The notes under the pieces were generated by a model. The model did no database searches. It was given only the letters and a program-made list of their open reading frames with translations, and was not told the origin of the DNA. A stretch of DNA of 24,145 nucleotides. Origin: Mitosporidium daphniae. Lineage: Eukaryota > Microsporidia. Location of the stretch: NCBI RefSeq assembly GCF_000760515.2, contig NW_013546147.1, forward strand, positions 1 to 24,145, written 5' to 3'. Below, in pieces: positions 1 to 10,133 of this stretch (position 1 is its first letter; each line of letters starts with the position of its first letter). The position numbers and the translations under genes are program-made.

Positions 1-1476
1 ACCAATGTGATTGTTTATCAAATGGAAGCTCCCAAAATTTTGAGGGATTTGCCTGTAGACGGTCAATTCTCGTTTCTTCAAGCCAAGTACAATTTGAAAA
101 ACGAGGAGATTTTTCTGTACCTTGACCAGGCCCATTGTTTTGGCACTAATGTCGATGTCAACAATCCATCTGCAATTTTCGTGGTTACTTTCTCGGCGCT
201 TGTTTGTAGCAAATATTTTTATAAAGCGCTTTTAAGAGCCCGAAATCTGTTGAATGGAATTTCGCATACAGCTCCGCTTAGTCCTCCAGAAGATCCACGC
301 CACCAGATTAAGATTTTTGTTTCCTCAATCCAGAAAGAGGGCCAAAATATTCTTTCAACGCTAATTGCAAATGGCAACGAAGAATCGCAATCAAAAGACC
401 TCCTTTTTCCCAATGTTATGCTGCTTGATAAAAAGACTGCCTTGAAAACAGTTTTTACTTCTGCTCAGTTGAATCAGCTAGAGAGAGATCATAAAGAGCG
501 AGCTCTTTTACCCTGGCAAGCATTCTTTTCCAGGGCTTTGAAAAGCTTTTGGTTTCCCGTATATTATGCAGAAAACCCAACTCCAAACTGGGACTGGATT
601 CTCAATCTGAAAGATCAAAAATCGATTGATAAGCTTAAATGGATCTTTTTTTCTGAGAGTATCGCAAAATTTAAGATTTTAATTTTTTTAAAAAATAGCA
701 ACATAGGGAGCATATTTTTCCGCGACTCTGAAATCTCTTCGATTCCATCAGTTAGCAAAGACTTTGCATGGGATATCGAGACTATTGTTCACTATACCCA
801 AAAGAAAGATGATATTCATGAAACCCTTGAAGATCTAAATGCAGAGGCTTCATGGGCGTATAAACCTTTTGGAGTATCCAATGCGGAACTGCCAAATTTA
901 AAGGTTAGATTTAGAAATGATTTTGCAACAACAGTTGTTGATAGCCTCAATTTAAACGATTCATACACAAAGTACCCGGTGCTTGTTGACATTTTCGAAG
1001 GAAAAAAGCTATTCGCCACAATGAAAGATGTTGCTGAAAAGTTGAGAGATACCGCCCATTTCTTCTTCTCGCCTGCACTGATTAACATCTATGATCTGGA
1101 CGAATTTGACTTGGAAGATATGCTGCACTATCTGGCATACTCTGGTGGTGCCGTTGGTTTTATGAATCTTCTAGATAGCTGTACAAAAGTCGATAGAGAT
1201 TTGATTTTTAGTTTTATTGCAACTCATGAGCTGATTTTGCAACAATGGGTCTATTTTGCAAGGAAATTTAAAAAAAAATCCTCATTGAGGCTATTGAGGT
1301 ATATACAAACAAAGTTTAAAGGTAACACCAAGTACGATTTGACAAACATTGCCATAAAAGCCAAAATTTCTGAGGGAAAGCTATTTGTGCTCAAAAAATG
1401 TGCAAAGGACTCGAAAAAAGAGCTTGATGTGGATAAATTTAGTTTGAATTTACTTCCTGATGGTGTCAAAGCTTGA
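1..1476 (+). CDS. C-terminal fragment of a large DUF3638/DUF3645-like helicase-related protein (5' end outside window)
   Basis: The frame is open from base 1 and stops at 1476, giving about 491 residues with no visible intron. The first in-frame ATG is at 22, but the protein almost certainly starts upstream of the window. A segment encoded at 118-240 reads YLDQAH, then FGTNVDV, then a basic patch KALLRARNLL. From memory this has the layout of the DEAH-like stretch of the DUF3638 family (YxDEAHxRGTD, then a QACMRMRKL-like helix), which occurs near the end of very large fungal and protist proteins annotated as putative ubiquitinyl hydrolases. The last 250 residues are not recognisable. The usual acidic Glu of DEAH is Gln here. 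The family call rests on this one segment, so it is moderate at best. The next plus-strand gene is 660 bp away. Confidence 0.45.
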   Translation, partial: TNVIVYQMEAPKILRDLPVDGQFSFLQAKYNLKNEEIFLYLDQAHCFGTNVDVNNPSAIFVVTFSALVCSKYFYKALLRARNLLNGISHTAPLSPPEDPRHQIKIFVSSIQKEGQNILSTLIANGNEESQSKDLLFPNVMLLDKKTALKTVFTSAQLNQLERDHKERALLPWQAFFSRALKSFWFPVYYAENPTPNWDWILNLKDQKSIDKLKWIFFSESIAKFKILIFLKNSNIGSIFFRDSEISSIPSVSKDFAWDIETIVHYTQKKDDIHETLEDLNAEASWAYKPFGVSNAELPNLKVRFRNDFATTVVDSLNLNDSYTKYPVLVDIFEGKKLFATMKDVAEKLRDTAHFFFSPALINIYDLDEFDLEDMLHYLAYSGGAVGFMNLLDSCTKVDRDLIFSFIATHELILQQWVYFARKFKKKSSLRLLRYIQTKFKGNTKYDLTNIAIKAKISEGKLFVLKKCAKDSKKELDVDKFSLNLLPDGVKA

Positions 1477-2138
1477 AAGGGCGTCAAAGGTTAGGATGAT
1501 CAAATGGTCTGAGATGGTGAAAAATGGGAACTTTTAATAAATTTTTTATTTGACACGCTCTTTGCGTACATTGACTCTAAAATTAATTCCAATGAACACT
1601 ATATTTTTAAAAGTAAAATCGGCATTTGACCAATACTTGTAAAGCATGTAGACTGAGAAGGCCACAATTTTAAACACAAAATTTAATCCAAAATCAGAGA
1701 ACGAGCGAATATTTTTATTGATCCGCATAAATTTCGCCAAGATAATAATATCTTAATAGAAGCCATGCTCCAATTCTTCAAAATCTGGTAGAAGAATGCA
1801 TCAGCTCAAGTATGCATCAGCTCAAGTATGCATCCAGCTTGTCCAACTTTGATCTTTCCAAAACATTTTTCTAAAGTTGCTAGCGTATATTCAGCTTCCC
1901 GTGGGGTTGCTAACAATGTACTTTAAGGTCCAAATTTAAAAGTAAATTCATTCTCCCCCATAAATCCATGACCTTTAGGTGGCACTATTATAACTAATAA
2001 ATAGCCGGATGTGCTGTTCTTACTAGTAGGTGCCAATATTTACAAGCGATTGTAGGGTTAGGGCAAGTCTATAATAAACTTCAGCCCGAATATTAATGTG
2101 GTGCTGCCACATAAAAAGTTTAAATTCAACTAAATTTT
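1477..2138. other. Gene-poor gap with AT-rich sequence and possible promoter
   Basis: This is the longest stretch without a convincing gene. It starts just after the stop of the DUF3638-like gene and ends at the start of the TMEM242-like gene. It holds an AT-rich tract at 1535-1760, a short tandem repeat at 1796-1834, and an AGGGTTAGGG motif at 2054-2063 that resembles fungal and plant telo-box promoter motifs. The last 60 bases before 2139 are AT-rich, as upstream of most genes here. A 64-codon minus-strand frame (1546-1740, first ATG at 1728) could encode a small protein with one hydrophobic stretch. Its composition is what AT-rich DNA gives by chance, so I do not call it a gene. Confidence 0.5.
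1796..1834. repeat. 16-bp tandem repeat, about 2.4 copies
   Basis: The unit ATGCATCAGCTCAAGT occurs at 1796-1811 and 1812-1827, perfectly repeated, followed by a partial third copy (ATGCATC) at 1828-1834. It lies in the gap upstream of the TMEM242-like gene. It is too short to be a satellite. It looks like a recent slippage or duplication. Confidence 0.9.
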
Positions 2139-2345
2139 ATGCTTCCCCGCATCAATGAACGTAGTGGTTCCTTCAAATACCGCCCAGGATCGATTAAAGA
2201 AGCGACGCAAGCGTTAGGATTTGGTACTCTTTTGGCAGTTTCTGGGGTTGTATCTATTACGTATTGCACGTGTACGCTATTTAATATCTCCTCCTTTCTG
2301 GACTTTAGAATGAAGATGGAATCCCTAATGGGTAAAAGAAATTAA
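2139..2345 (+). CDS. Short TMEM242-like (DUF1358) membrane protein, probably mitochondrial
   Basis: An ATG at 2139 opens 68 codons to the stop at 2343-2345. Residues 25-62 read ALGFGTLLAVSG, a hydrophobic segment, then FLDFRMKMESLM. This matches in order the C-terminal half of animal TMEM242, as I recall it: ALGWGSLYAWCG, a transmembrane segment, then NDFRSKMQSIF. TMEM242 is an inner-mitochondrial-membrane factor that helps assemble the ATP synthase c-ring together with TMEM70. The animal protein is about 140 residues with two membrane segments. This version has only the second segment plus a short basic N-terminus, and I found no upstream exon carrying the first. The gene ends 78 bp before fibrillarin on the same strand. 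Confidence is moderate because the protein is so short. Confidence 0.6.
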   Translation: MLPRINERSGSFKYRPGSIKEATQALGFGTLLAVSGVVSITYCTCTLFNISSFLDFRMKMESLMGKRN

Positions 2346-2423
2346 ATTTAAAGTATACATAAAAGTTAAAAATTAAACCCCATGCATTTTGCTTTGCATT
2401 CTACATTTAATTTTTCAAAATAA

Positions 2424-3425
2424 ATGAGTTTCGGTGGACGTGGTGGCGGTAGCTTTTCACGCGGCTCCAGAGGCGGTAGCAGCCGTGGAGGCGGAAGTTT
2501 TGGTGATCATGGTGGAAGAGGTGGGTTCGGTTCCGGCGGTCGTGGTGGCGGAAGCTTTGGCGACCGTGGTGGACGAGGTGGTTCCAGAGGAGGCAGTGGT
2601 GGATTTCGCGGATCATCCAGAGGTGCCCCCGATAGGCGCGGAGGCGCTAGAGGGGGTCGTGGAGGTAGCCGCGGAGGACGCCCTGGACTTGGCGCTGGAT
2701 CTGGAAAAGTTATCATCGAGCCTCATCGTCACTCTGGCGTCTATGTTGCGCGAGGAAAGGAAGATCTTTTAGTGACGAAAAATTTTGCCCCGGGTGAGTC
2801 TGTTTATAACGAGAAGAGGATAAGCGTTGAATCTCCTACAAATCCTGGCGAAAAAATTGAATATCGCGTGTGGAATCCGTTCCGATCAAAGCTTGCTGCA
2901 GGAATCCTTGGTGGAATTGAAAACATCCACATTTCGCCGGGCTCCAAAGTGCTCTACTTGGGTGCAGCCTCTGGAACCTCTGTCTCTCATGTGTCTGATA
3001 TTGTTGGACCCACTGGTCTGGTTTATGCAGTCGAGTTTTCGCACCGATCTGGACGCGATCTGATAAATATGGCCAAAAGGCGTATAAATGTCATTCCTAT
3101 CGTTGAGGATGCTCGCCACCCGCACAAATACAGAATGCTTGTGGGGATGGTCGATACTATTTTTGCAGACGTTGCGCAGCCAGATCAGGCCCGTATTATT
3201 GCCCTGAATGCTCATCACTTTCTGAAGAACGGTGGTCATATTGTTATCTCGATAAAGGCAAACTGCATCGATTCGACTGTTGACGCTAGCGTTGTATTTG
3301 CCAGAGAAATCAAAAAACTCCAGGAGGAGCGGATCAAGCCTCGGGAGCAACTCACCCTTGAGCCTTATGAACGAGACCATGCATTAGTTGTGGGAGAGTA
3401 TCGTGCTCAAGCCAAACAGTCTTAA
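2424..3425 (+). CDS. NOP1: Fibrillarin, box C/D snoRNP 2'-O-methyltransferase
   Basis: A single uninterrupted frame of 333 codons. Residues 1-92 are a glycine/arginine-rich (GAR) domain of RGG and RGGxF repeats. The methyltransferase fold follows: [13 protein letters not shown] at 104-116, the AdoMet-binding motif [17 protein letters not shown] at 176-192, [16 protein letters not shown] at 198-213, [12 protein letters not shown] at 247-258, and ISIKAN near 275. Length and order are those of a full eukaryotic fibrillarin. In this family the enzyme methylates rRNA 2'-hydroxyls in the nucleolus, guided by box C/D snoRNAs with Nop56, Nop58 and Snu13. The ATG at 2424 follows AAAATAA, and the stop lies 37 bp before the next plus-strand gene. 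No intron is needed. The track's Pro-rich frame on the other strand is only the complement of the RGG codons. Confidence 0.98.
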   Translation: MSFGGRGGGSFSRGSRGGSSRGGGSFGDHGGRGGFGSGGRGGGSFGDRGGRGGSRGGSGGFRGSSRGAPDRRGGARGGRGGSRGGRPGLGAGSGKVIIEPHRHSGVYVARGKEDLLVTKNFAPGESVYNEKRISVESPTNPGEKIEYRVWNPFRSKLAAGILGGIENIHISPGSKVLYLGAASGTSVSHVSDIVGPTGLVYAVEFSHRSGRDLINMAKRRINVIPIVEDARHPHKYRMLVGMVDTIFADVAQPDQARIIALNAHHFLKNGGHIVISIKANCIDSTVDASVVFAREIKKLQEERIKPREQLTLEPYERDHALVVGEYRAQAKQS

Positions 3426-3462
3426 TTAAGAAAATAAAGAATATTTGACAATTAATTTTTTA

Positions 3463-6400
3463 ATGAAGCCGTCTCCTCAATGGCACATTGGCCAGATTGG
3501 CGATGCACAGGTGTTGCGGCTATTCTCTTTGTTCTCGGAGAGAAATGGGGATTTTCTGGCTGGGTATATCCTTCAAGTGAAGGTAATTTCCGGCCATAAT
3601 ATTAAAGGAAACATCTCTACACGTCTTGCAATACGTCTTTTCGGATGGAATATTCTGTCCACAGAGGGTGCAAGGTACCTATCAACTTGCATCGCCAGTT
3701 GTTGGCGTTGTTCCCTGTTTAGCCGCCAATAGTGGTACGGTTGATGAGCTTTTTTGTTCGATCGCAATAATCCAAGCGAATGGCGTTTTCACAGCCATCA
3801 ATGTTTCCGTTGCCAGTTGCGTTGCCTCTTTTGCTGTGTTGAGCAGGTTTTCAATCCCATCGACGTTTTGGGTTGGTGGCTCTGTTCACGTTTGCGCGTG
3901 TGAAAATATGATTGCCACCATCCCTACAATTGGCATTTGTTCGTTGTTTGAGACAAGTGACTGCTTGCAATTCGGCCTTCTTGTATGCAATGTTGCTTTT
4001 TTAATTGTAGAGAAACTATAGAACGGAAGGAATTGTGTGGAACTGCATCTTCATCTCAAAGAGCATGCTTGCTGTTATTTGCGACAGAAAAAACTTGCAT
4101 GGAGAATATGTGTTTTGGATCTCTCTTGTAGATATCTACTTGGGGCACGTGATGGACCATGCTCTTGCTTTGAAATCTTCCACAGACTATCCAACTTTGT
4201 TGCAAAAGAGTGTCACAGAAGAGGTACCTTTAGCCCGTCGTTGACCCTAATTCTGCTAGAATGAATTCTTTCTGGTGACAAAGGAGTCAATTTTCCACCT
4301 GCTTGTTGAAAGTAATTCAGACGCCAAATATGAGCTTAAGATGCTGAATACAATGCCTCTTTCGTATCCCAATGCGCATCCAAAGCTGATGCTGCAGTAT
4401 TTGGATTCTATTTTCATTTTAAACGATTCTGGGGATCTCTTTCTATACGAGGCAGGTTATAGTAGGCCTCAGCAACTTGATATTCCCCGTGTCTCTTCAT
4501 CTACATTTCTGGTGGTAGACACGCTGATCTTTCTTGATGGGGCTGAGTTCATTGTCCTAAATGTATAATATGTCTCGGTAACCATCTAGGGTACGGATTT
4601 ATCGGTCGTGCATAGGGTCTCCAGAAGTCCCATCATAACTAGCCTAATTCCATTCGATTCTTGTTTGTTTATTGGAGCCTGTGAAGAAGGTGTTAAGCTG
4701 ATTTCAAATTCTCCGCTCATACTGGTGCCTTCGAACAGTGTTGTTAGTATGGGAGCCTCTCCCTTCTATGGCCTCCATAAGATACCGTTGTTTAATGGAA
4801 TTGTTCCTGTCTTTTATGTTAAAGATTCGTGTTACAGGTCAGTGGTGATTTCTGTTAATGGTCTGACAGCTTCCATTCGTACCATTATTGAGTCTGCCTC
4901 TGCTCCAGTGGCTTTTGGAATAAACACTTGCAATGATGAGTTCTTTTCCTTTGATGTGACATTGTTTCCAAATGAGCCTGTGTTCATGCTTCCTGGACCA
5001 GGCGCAATGCTGTTTGTCAACGACATTGGTGGTCTTCTGTACATATTTCAACATAACCAAGTGCCAGCTTTATCTTCTCAGCTTCAAAGTAATCGGCTCC
5101 AAAATCCACAGGCCGGATTTGTCATTACCGATGGCAGGTGGATCCATTCTTCGCTTATTGTGATTTGTGGCCACTCTGAACTATACCCATTTGTGATGTT
5201 TTTTCGTGTGCATAGTGCGGCAGATGGGCATATCACTTTGGCAATTGAAAACACGCTACTTTTACATGCCGTTTTTGCAAATGAAATGGAATTTCCAATC
5301 ATTCCAGAAAATATCGTATTTGATCGGTACAGCGACAACATGCAATCCATTAATATGCTGGTTGGCTTCCGATCTCCTGGGGGCTATCTTTTGCAGCTTT
5401 CATACTCTCCAAATACCTTGAGCTGGAGTTTTAACTCGGGCCCATTTATGGTCGGCCATGCGAATCTCCCAGTTGAAATTTCGATGGGCGATAGCCTTTC
5501 AGATATATTTTGTATCTGCTATGGCGAAAGCATGTGGATCTTGCCAATTTCATCTGTTTCAAACGGTAACGTATTAAGGGAGTCTTTGGAAAAGCCCCCG
5601 AATAAGGTTTGCCGTCATATCGGCTCATTTCTTTAGTTGGCATCCAACTTGCACTCCATTGCGATTGTTGAGAATACTTTGGTTTTAGGCGTTTTTGAAA
5701 ATGACGAGTATAAATTGTTGCTAGCATCAATCGCCAATCCCGTCAACGACCGTGATGCATGGCGACCTCTCTCTAGAAAAGTCAATCGAACTGCTATGGT
5801 TCCTTTTACGGCTACCAATGTAATGGCGACATCACATCATATCATGTGGTACAACTGGTATCGGTATGCTTTCCCGTATGTTGATGCGTAGAAAGTCTTT
5901 TGAGAAAAAGATCCAATTGCCCGGTGATGGCAGAGTGGTGACTGCTCTGCTTGCTGTCTCATATGAGATTCTTTTTGTCGGATTTTCTGTCTTAAACAAA
6001 CGAGGGGCCGTGTGCATTTATGAGAACGGCGCGTGTGTCAGTACTTTAGATTTTGATTCCCAAATCATATCGATCACTGCCATTCCAGAAACCCCGCTAC
6101 ATTTCCTGCTACTCGAGGTGAACCAAGTAACGCTGGCAAGGTTTTTAAAACAAGAGGACGCATTTACATTTTCTTTCCTTTCTATCTTCAAAAGCACCCA
6201 TTCATTGGTTTCGTTGGACATTTTAAAAGGCTTCCCCAAACTAATGCACGTGGCGGTTGCAACACGTGCAAATGGAATCCTAATTCTCGCACTCGACTCG
6301 CAGACTTGGCAGTTTTCGGCTTCCAAGTACCGATTTTCCTTTGATGCCAATTTTAGGGAAATTTCAGATATTGGGCCCACGTTGCTTGTCAAATTTATCA

Positions 6401-6660
6401 ACGATCACACGATCCTGCCCATCGAGTCCTTTAGCTCGAAAATTGCCCTCAGATCAACATCAGACAAATGTGCTGATGATGTAGACCTTTATTTTCCAGA
6501 ACTGATCGCAAGCATCGGGTTGCAGCGTCCGGCCAATGGCTTCCGCTCGAATTCCTTTCTGGTTTCAACTTGGACTGGTTCAATGTACGAAGTCCAATGT
6601 GTTAATCTCAATATTTCCACTGCCAACCTTGGCCTTGCTCCAGGCATGGTGCCCCGTTGA
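3463..6660 (+). CDS. CPSF_A / DDB1 / SF3b130 (RSE1)-family beta-propeller protein, seven exons
   Basis: Restoring the reading frame across six GT-AG introns gives exons 3463-3582, 3608-3982, 4011-4223, 4260-4562, 4590-5606, 5637-5863 and 5892-6660. The introns are 25, 28, 36, 27, 30 and 28 nt. The product is 1007 residues, rich in short beta-strand repeats and without membrane segments. Local patterns follow SF3B3/RSE1. FFLVTKESIFHLLVE resembles FFFLLQTEQGDIFKITLE. GGYLLQLSYSPNT with a later SIAIVENTLVLGVFE resembles NGVLLRTVLDPVTG and IVAISTNTLRILALE. The region encoded from about 5940 has the layout of a CPSF_A propeller. Family members act in splicing (SF3b130), mRNA 3' processing (CPSF160) or as CUL4 adaptors (DDB1), and I cannot choose firmly among them. 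The protein is shorter than typical relatives (about 1140-1440) and seems to lack the usual C-terminal tail. It converges on eIF3j with a 120-bp gap. Confidence 0.6.
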
Positions 6661-6780
6661 GTGCTTTTTGGCTCGTCTATTTATTTGATGCAACAACACT
6701 TGCGCTTTATCCTTCGATGCGGCCCGATCCAAATTATTATTGCCAAGCTCACGATTTATTCAGATTATTACTTGCATTGC

Positions 6781-7490
6781 TCAATACTCGTCTTCGTCAT
6801 ATGGGTCAAGGTCATGATCAAATGATGTCTTTACGGAGGTATATTTAAGGACTAAATAAACTCAAACAAACTTACGTGGCTTTTGTCCCTTCTTGTTAAG
6901 GGTGGCCGTAGAGGATTGGACCGGCGCCTTGGATGCGGCAATCCTTTGGTTCAACAGCGTCTGCATTTCACTGGTTACCTTTCGAAGCTGGTTAAGCTCA
7001 AGTCCTGCAGAAAGACTACGAATGCATCCTTCAAGGAACAGCTCGTACATCGAACTTTCCTTGAAGCTTCGAATTTTTTCGACAATTGCATTTTGGAATT
7101 CAGAGAACTCGTCTCTGGTTTTCGGGCGCGCCTCATCAATCGAATACGACAAGGAATGGCGAGAGGGGGCCAGCTTTGACCCTTGCTGTGGGGCCAGGTT
7201 CTCCCGCGGAAGGTTCAAAAGATCATTGGCACATTCAAGGCTGTGAGACTTTTCAATCTCCAGCGCCTCCATGCGCGAAAGTGTTTCCTGGCCATTTAGA
7301 AAGCAGCGATTTTACCTTTGACAAGGGGTGGCTTATTGTACATTGGGAAGACACATGCTCGTCAAGCATTTCTTCCCAATCCTCGGTCAAGTTTGAGGGC
7401 TCCAGTTGCTGAAATTCAGACTGGCCTATGGGCAAAAGGAGGGAAAGAAATGCAATTGTTACCCTCAATGCTCCACGGATTTTGATTCAT
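6781..7490 (-). CDS. HCR1: Translation initiation factor eIF3 subunit j
   Basis: Four exons on the minus strand: 7490-7463, 7425-7316, 7287-6876 and 6851-6781, with introns of 37, 28 and 24 nt. The product is 206 residues. The N-terminus is acidic (EDWEEMLDE), as in eIF3j. The core reads DEFSEFQNAIVEKIRSF, then YELFLEGCIRSLS, then LELNQLRKVTSEMQTLL. This matches the eIF3j pattern of DFTEFGKLLKDKL, SFLEVLVRDV and LEIDDLKKITNSLTVL. The last exon restores the typical acidic end DHDLDPYDEDEY, which would be lost without splicing at 6875/6852. eIF3j binds the 40S decoding centre and helps in subunit joining and recycling. At 206 residues it is shorter than yeast or human eIF3j (about 260). Its start faces the coiled-coil gene at 7562 across 71 bp, so the two probably share a promoter. 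Confidence 0.9.
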
Positions 7491-7510
7491 GCACAAAAAA
7501 GTTTATTTTT

Positions 7511-7547
7511 TGTAAATTTGAGTCTCCAATTGTGCTTCAAATTTACA
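7511..7547. promoter_or_regulatory. 11-bp perfect inverted repeat inside a divergent promoter
   Basis: TGTAAATTTGA at 7511-7521 is the exact reverse complement of TCAAATTTACA at 7537-7547, with a 15-bp spacer. A second, shorter dyad (GCACAA at 7491-7496 and TTGTGC at 7530-7535) overlaps it. The whole 71-bp gap separates the divergent starts of eIF3j (7490, minus) and the coiled-coil protein (7562, plus). A dyad here could be the binding site of a dimeric regulator acting on both genes. AT-rich DNA makes chance dyads fairly common, so function is inference. Confidence 0.5.
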
Positions 7548-7561
7548 TCAATTTAATTGCA

Positions 7562-9992
7562 ATGGAGTCTTCATTTAATCATCCTGCTCATCAGGGCTTG
7601 TCTTCTATGCATTCTCCATTTTCGCCATATTCGTCCGCATATAAGCCATCGTCGACAGTAATGCGTTTGTTTTTATCTCCTACCTTAGCAATCGTTCAAG
7701 GAATTTATTAATTCGGCATTTGGGAAGAAAGGGAACTCGCCTCCTGTATCATTGCCGCTATCAGTACTCCCGGGCCTGCTACGTTCTTTGCAAGATAAAT
7801 TTTCTTCCTTTTACATAAAGAATGAAGACATTTCTCAAATACAGAATATTTCGCTCTCATTTCCGACCATGGAAATAACTTTAGAAGAGTTTTATTCGCT
7901 TCTTAGGAATGTTGATAATTGGATATCTAAACGATACTCAAACAGCTCTTCAAAGGACAAATCCGTTCTCCATAATATTTGCTCGTCTCCACATAGGACG
8001 CAACACCCATTTTCACTTGGAATCGTCACGCCGACGAGCTCGTTGCCTACCGTTCCTACTGCAGATACCGACGACGAATTGTCATTTAAAACGCCAAAAT
8101 TTGACAAAAAAGACCTGTCCACATTGCTTGGCGATTCTTCAAAGTTCTCAAAAGTAGGTTTTGGGCGGAAATTGATTTTAGAATTCTATCCACAAAGAGC
8201 TTCNAGACAATCTTCGAAACAACAAGGATGCGCTTTTGGATAAGCTGATTCAAAAGGCTGCACATGAAAAGCTATCTCTGCTCCAAAGAATTGACCGCTT
8301 GGAAGAGAAATATACGGAAAATATAAAAGGCCAAGAGAGCATCATTCTGGATTTGAAGAAATCAAATGATCTGATCATGGACGAGCTCAAGACCTCCAAA
8401 GCCCTCTATGACAACCAATTGTCATTGAGCAAAAGGGTACCACGAATTTATCCAACTTCCCTAGCTTGAGGAGACGCTTCATACTTTAAAGTATCACCCG
8501 TCAATGGAATCCAATGGTGTGCCATCGACAAAGCCCGATTCAAGTAAAATTAATTCGCCATCAATTTAGCTTTTTTAAAAGAGGAAGCCGAGCCAGGCCA
8601 ATCAGAGCAAAGCAATTTACAGGTAGGTTAAGTTTCTCGTTGATTTAGAATGTGGAAATCGATATTTTCCCTCGAAACGCTCAAGAAGCACATACAGCGA
8701 CCACAAATATGCAAACAAAGACCAAAAACGCTCCAGATTGCAAAGAAAACGAGCCAAGCCTTAACATGCTTTCTGATTCTGAACCGATCCTTTCAGACAC
8801 TCCGAAGAGGATGGCCAGGACTGAGGACGATATGCTGCCTTTTGTTAAGCCTATTCTTGATTTCCATCAATATTCACCAAATGGAATGCAGGAAGGGTAT
8901 GAATCGGATAACTCTTCCATTCTTGAAGGCGAAGGTGAGAAAATTGTTGTAATGGAAACGCTCTATATGACATCTCCAATTCGGATGAGCGACTTGGATG
9001 CTTGTCAGGATCTCCCCAAAACCAGTGCTTTGGATGCATCTCATATAGACGAGTCGCCTTTCATTCAAAAAAATGGCGAGCCAGCGACTTTGGATTTCCA
9101 AAAAACTGCGAAAGAAGATGCTATTTTTTCTCCGGAAGCCGAATTGACAAAACAAAGCGATCACTTGCTATCTTCCGACTCTTCGTATCCAGAGTCTAGC
9201 TCGATATCGTGCCCGGAAGATTCTCTGGATGAGTGCAAAATACTATCCCCGCCCTTTGTATGCACCGAGACTCCACCTACTATCGTCGATGAACACGAGA
9301 ATGCAGCGGCAGGTCAAAGGGAAGCTTCAATTGAAAAAGAAGCTTCAATTCAAAACGAAGATACCGATCTTTCCAAAATATTTGATGGAAATACAGACGC
9401 CGGGATTTTAAATGCAGATGATTACAAATCCTTTTTTGCAAAGCTAGCAGAATGGGAAGAAAAGCACAGGGAAACAAACGAGGAAATCCTCTCCTCTGTA
9501 AGAAATAAGAGATTTTCTCCAAGAACCTCAAAACTGTATTCCGTTGATTCTATAATGACACCGGTGGCACCCAAGCAAGAAATATTGACAGAAACTACAC
9601 CCATCGAAAAAGATACTACTAGCCTTTTTGTCGCCAATGGCGAGCAATTAGTGCTGTTCTCGTCATTGGCGACAAAGGGTCCAGACGCCATCATGCCTAT
9701 TTCCGAGCAAGAGCAGAGCTATGTTGAAAAATTGTACTCTGTAGGAGCCCGTATAAAGTCACTATCTCTATCCGCTCCAGAACGAAAATTCATGATGCAC
9801 GAGCTTGTCAGTAATGAATCGGAAGCTTTGGCTGCCAATGACGGCCGAAAACAAGATGACACCTCGTCAACCCTGACATTTTTGCGTATTTTTCTTGTCT
9901 GGCTGGTAACCCTGATATTTTGTACAATTGTTATCGAAAATTATAGAGAATATTATTTACAAATGAGTGTTTATTCCTACCCGCCCGCCTGA
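7562..9992 (+). CDS. Coiled-coil tail-anchored protein, candidate KASH-like outer nuclear membrane protein
   Basis: Six exons: 7562-7657, 7689-8153, 8182-8436, 8465-8543, 8570-8622 and 8649-9992. The introns are 31, 28, 28, 26 and 26 nt, and all five end in TAG. The product is 763 residues and matches no family I recognise. The N-terminal 30 residues are rich in Ser, Pro and His. Residues about 45-110 look helical (LLRSLQDKF, EEFYSLLRNVDNWISKRY). The stretch from about 188 to 290 is a heptad-like coiled coil (DKLIQKAAHEKLSLLQRIDR and following). The remainder is acidic and low in complexity until one membrane segment at 725-745. The chain ends 18 residues later with YSYPPA. That layout fits a tail-anchored protein, and the terminal YPPA resembles the PPPX end of KASH peptides. 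Base 8204 is an N and leaves one residue undefined. The gene is divergent from eIF3j. Confidence 0.75.
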
Positions 9993-10050
9993 TTTTGAAT
10001 ATTAATAAATTTTGTGTTAATTTGGACACCTTTTATGCTAAATTTAAACA

Positions 10051-10089
10051 ATTTGTCGTAAATTGGTGTATTTTATTTCATTTGTCGTA
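10051..10089. promoter_or_regulatory. Repeated ATTTGTCGTA motif upstream of the second tail-anchored gene
   Basis: ATTTGTCGTA occurs twice on the plus strand, at 10051-10060 and 10080-10089, in the 141-bp AT-rich gap between the stop at 9992 and the ATG at 10134. This gap should contain the promoter of the downstream gene. Two identical 10-mers with a CG step stand out against the AT-rich background. That they bind a factor is only a guess. Confidence 0.35.
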
Positions 10090-10133
10090 CTGTTTCAATA
10101 TTCAAATGGCCGCACAATGCACGGCTTATTGTC

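Noticed and set aside
1546-1740. Minus-strand 64-codon frame with a hydrophobic stretch, a possible small membrane protein
   Set aside because: Its first codon is TTG, the first ATG is at 1728, the region is very AT-rich, and no family pattern or conserved splice solution was found.
2054-2063. AGGGTTAGGG as a telomere-repeat remnant
   Set aside because: Fewer than two full units. It is more likely a chance or telo-box-like promoter motif and is only noted in the gap entry.
2507-2716. Proline-rich minus-strand frame
   Set aside because: It is the complement of the Gly/Arg codons of the fibrillarin GAR domain.
6657-6848. Plus-strand frame after the CPSF_A-type gene as a possible last exon
   Set aside because: No GT-AG pair of the usual 24-37 nt joins the frames, and it overlaps the eIF3j coding end.
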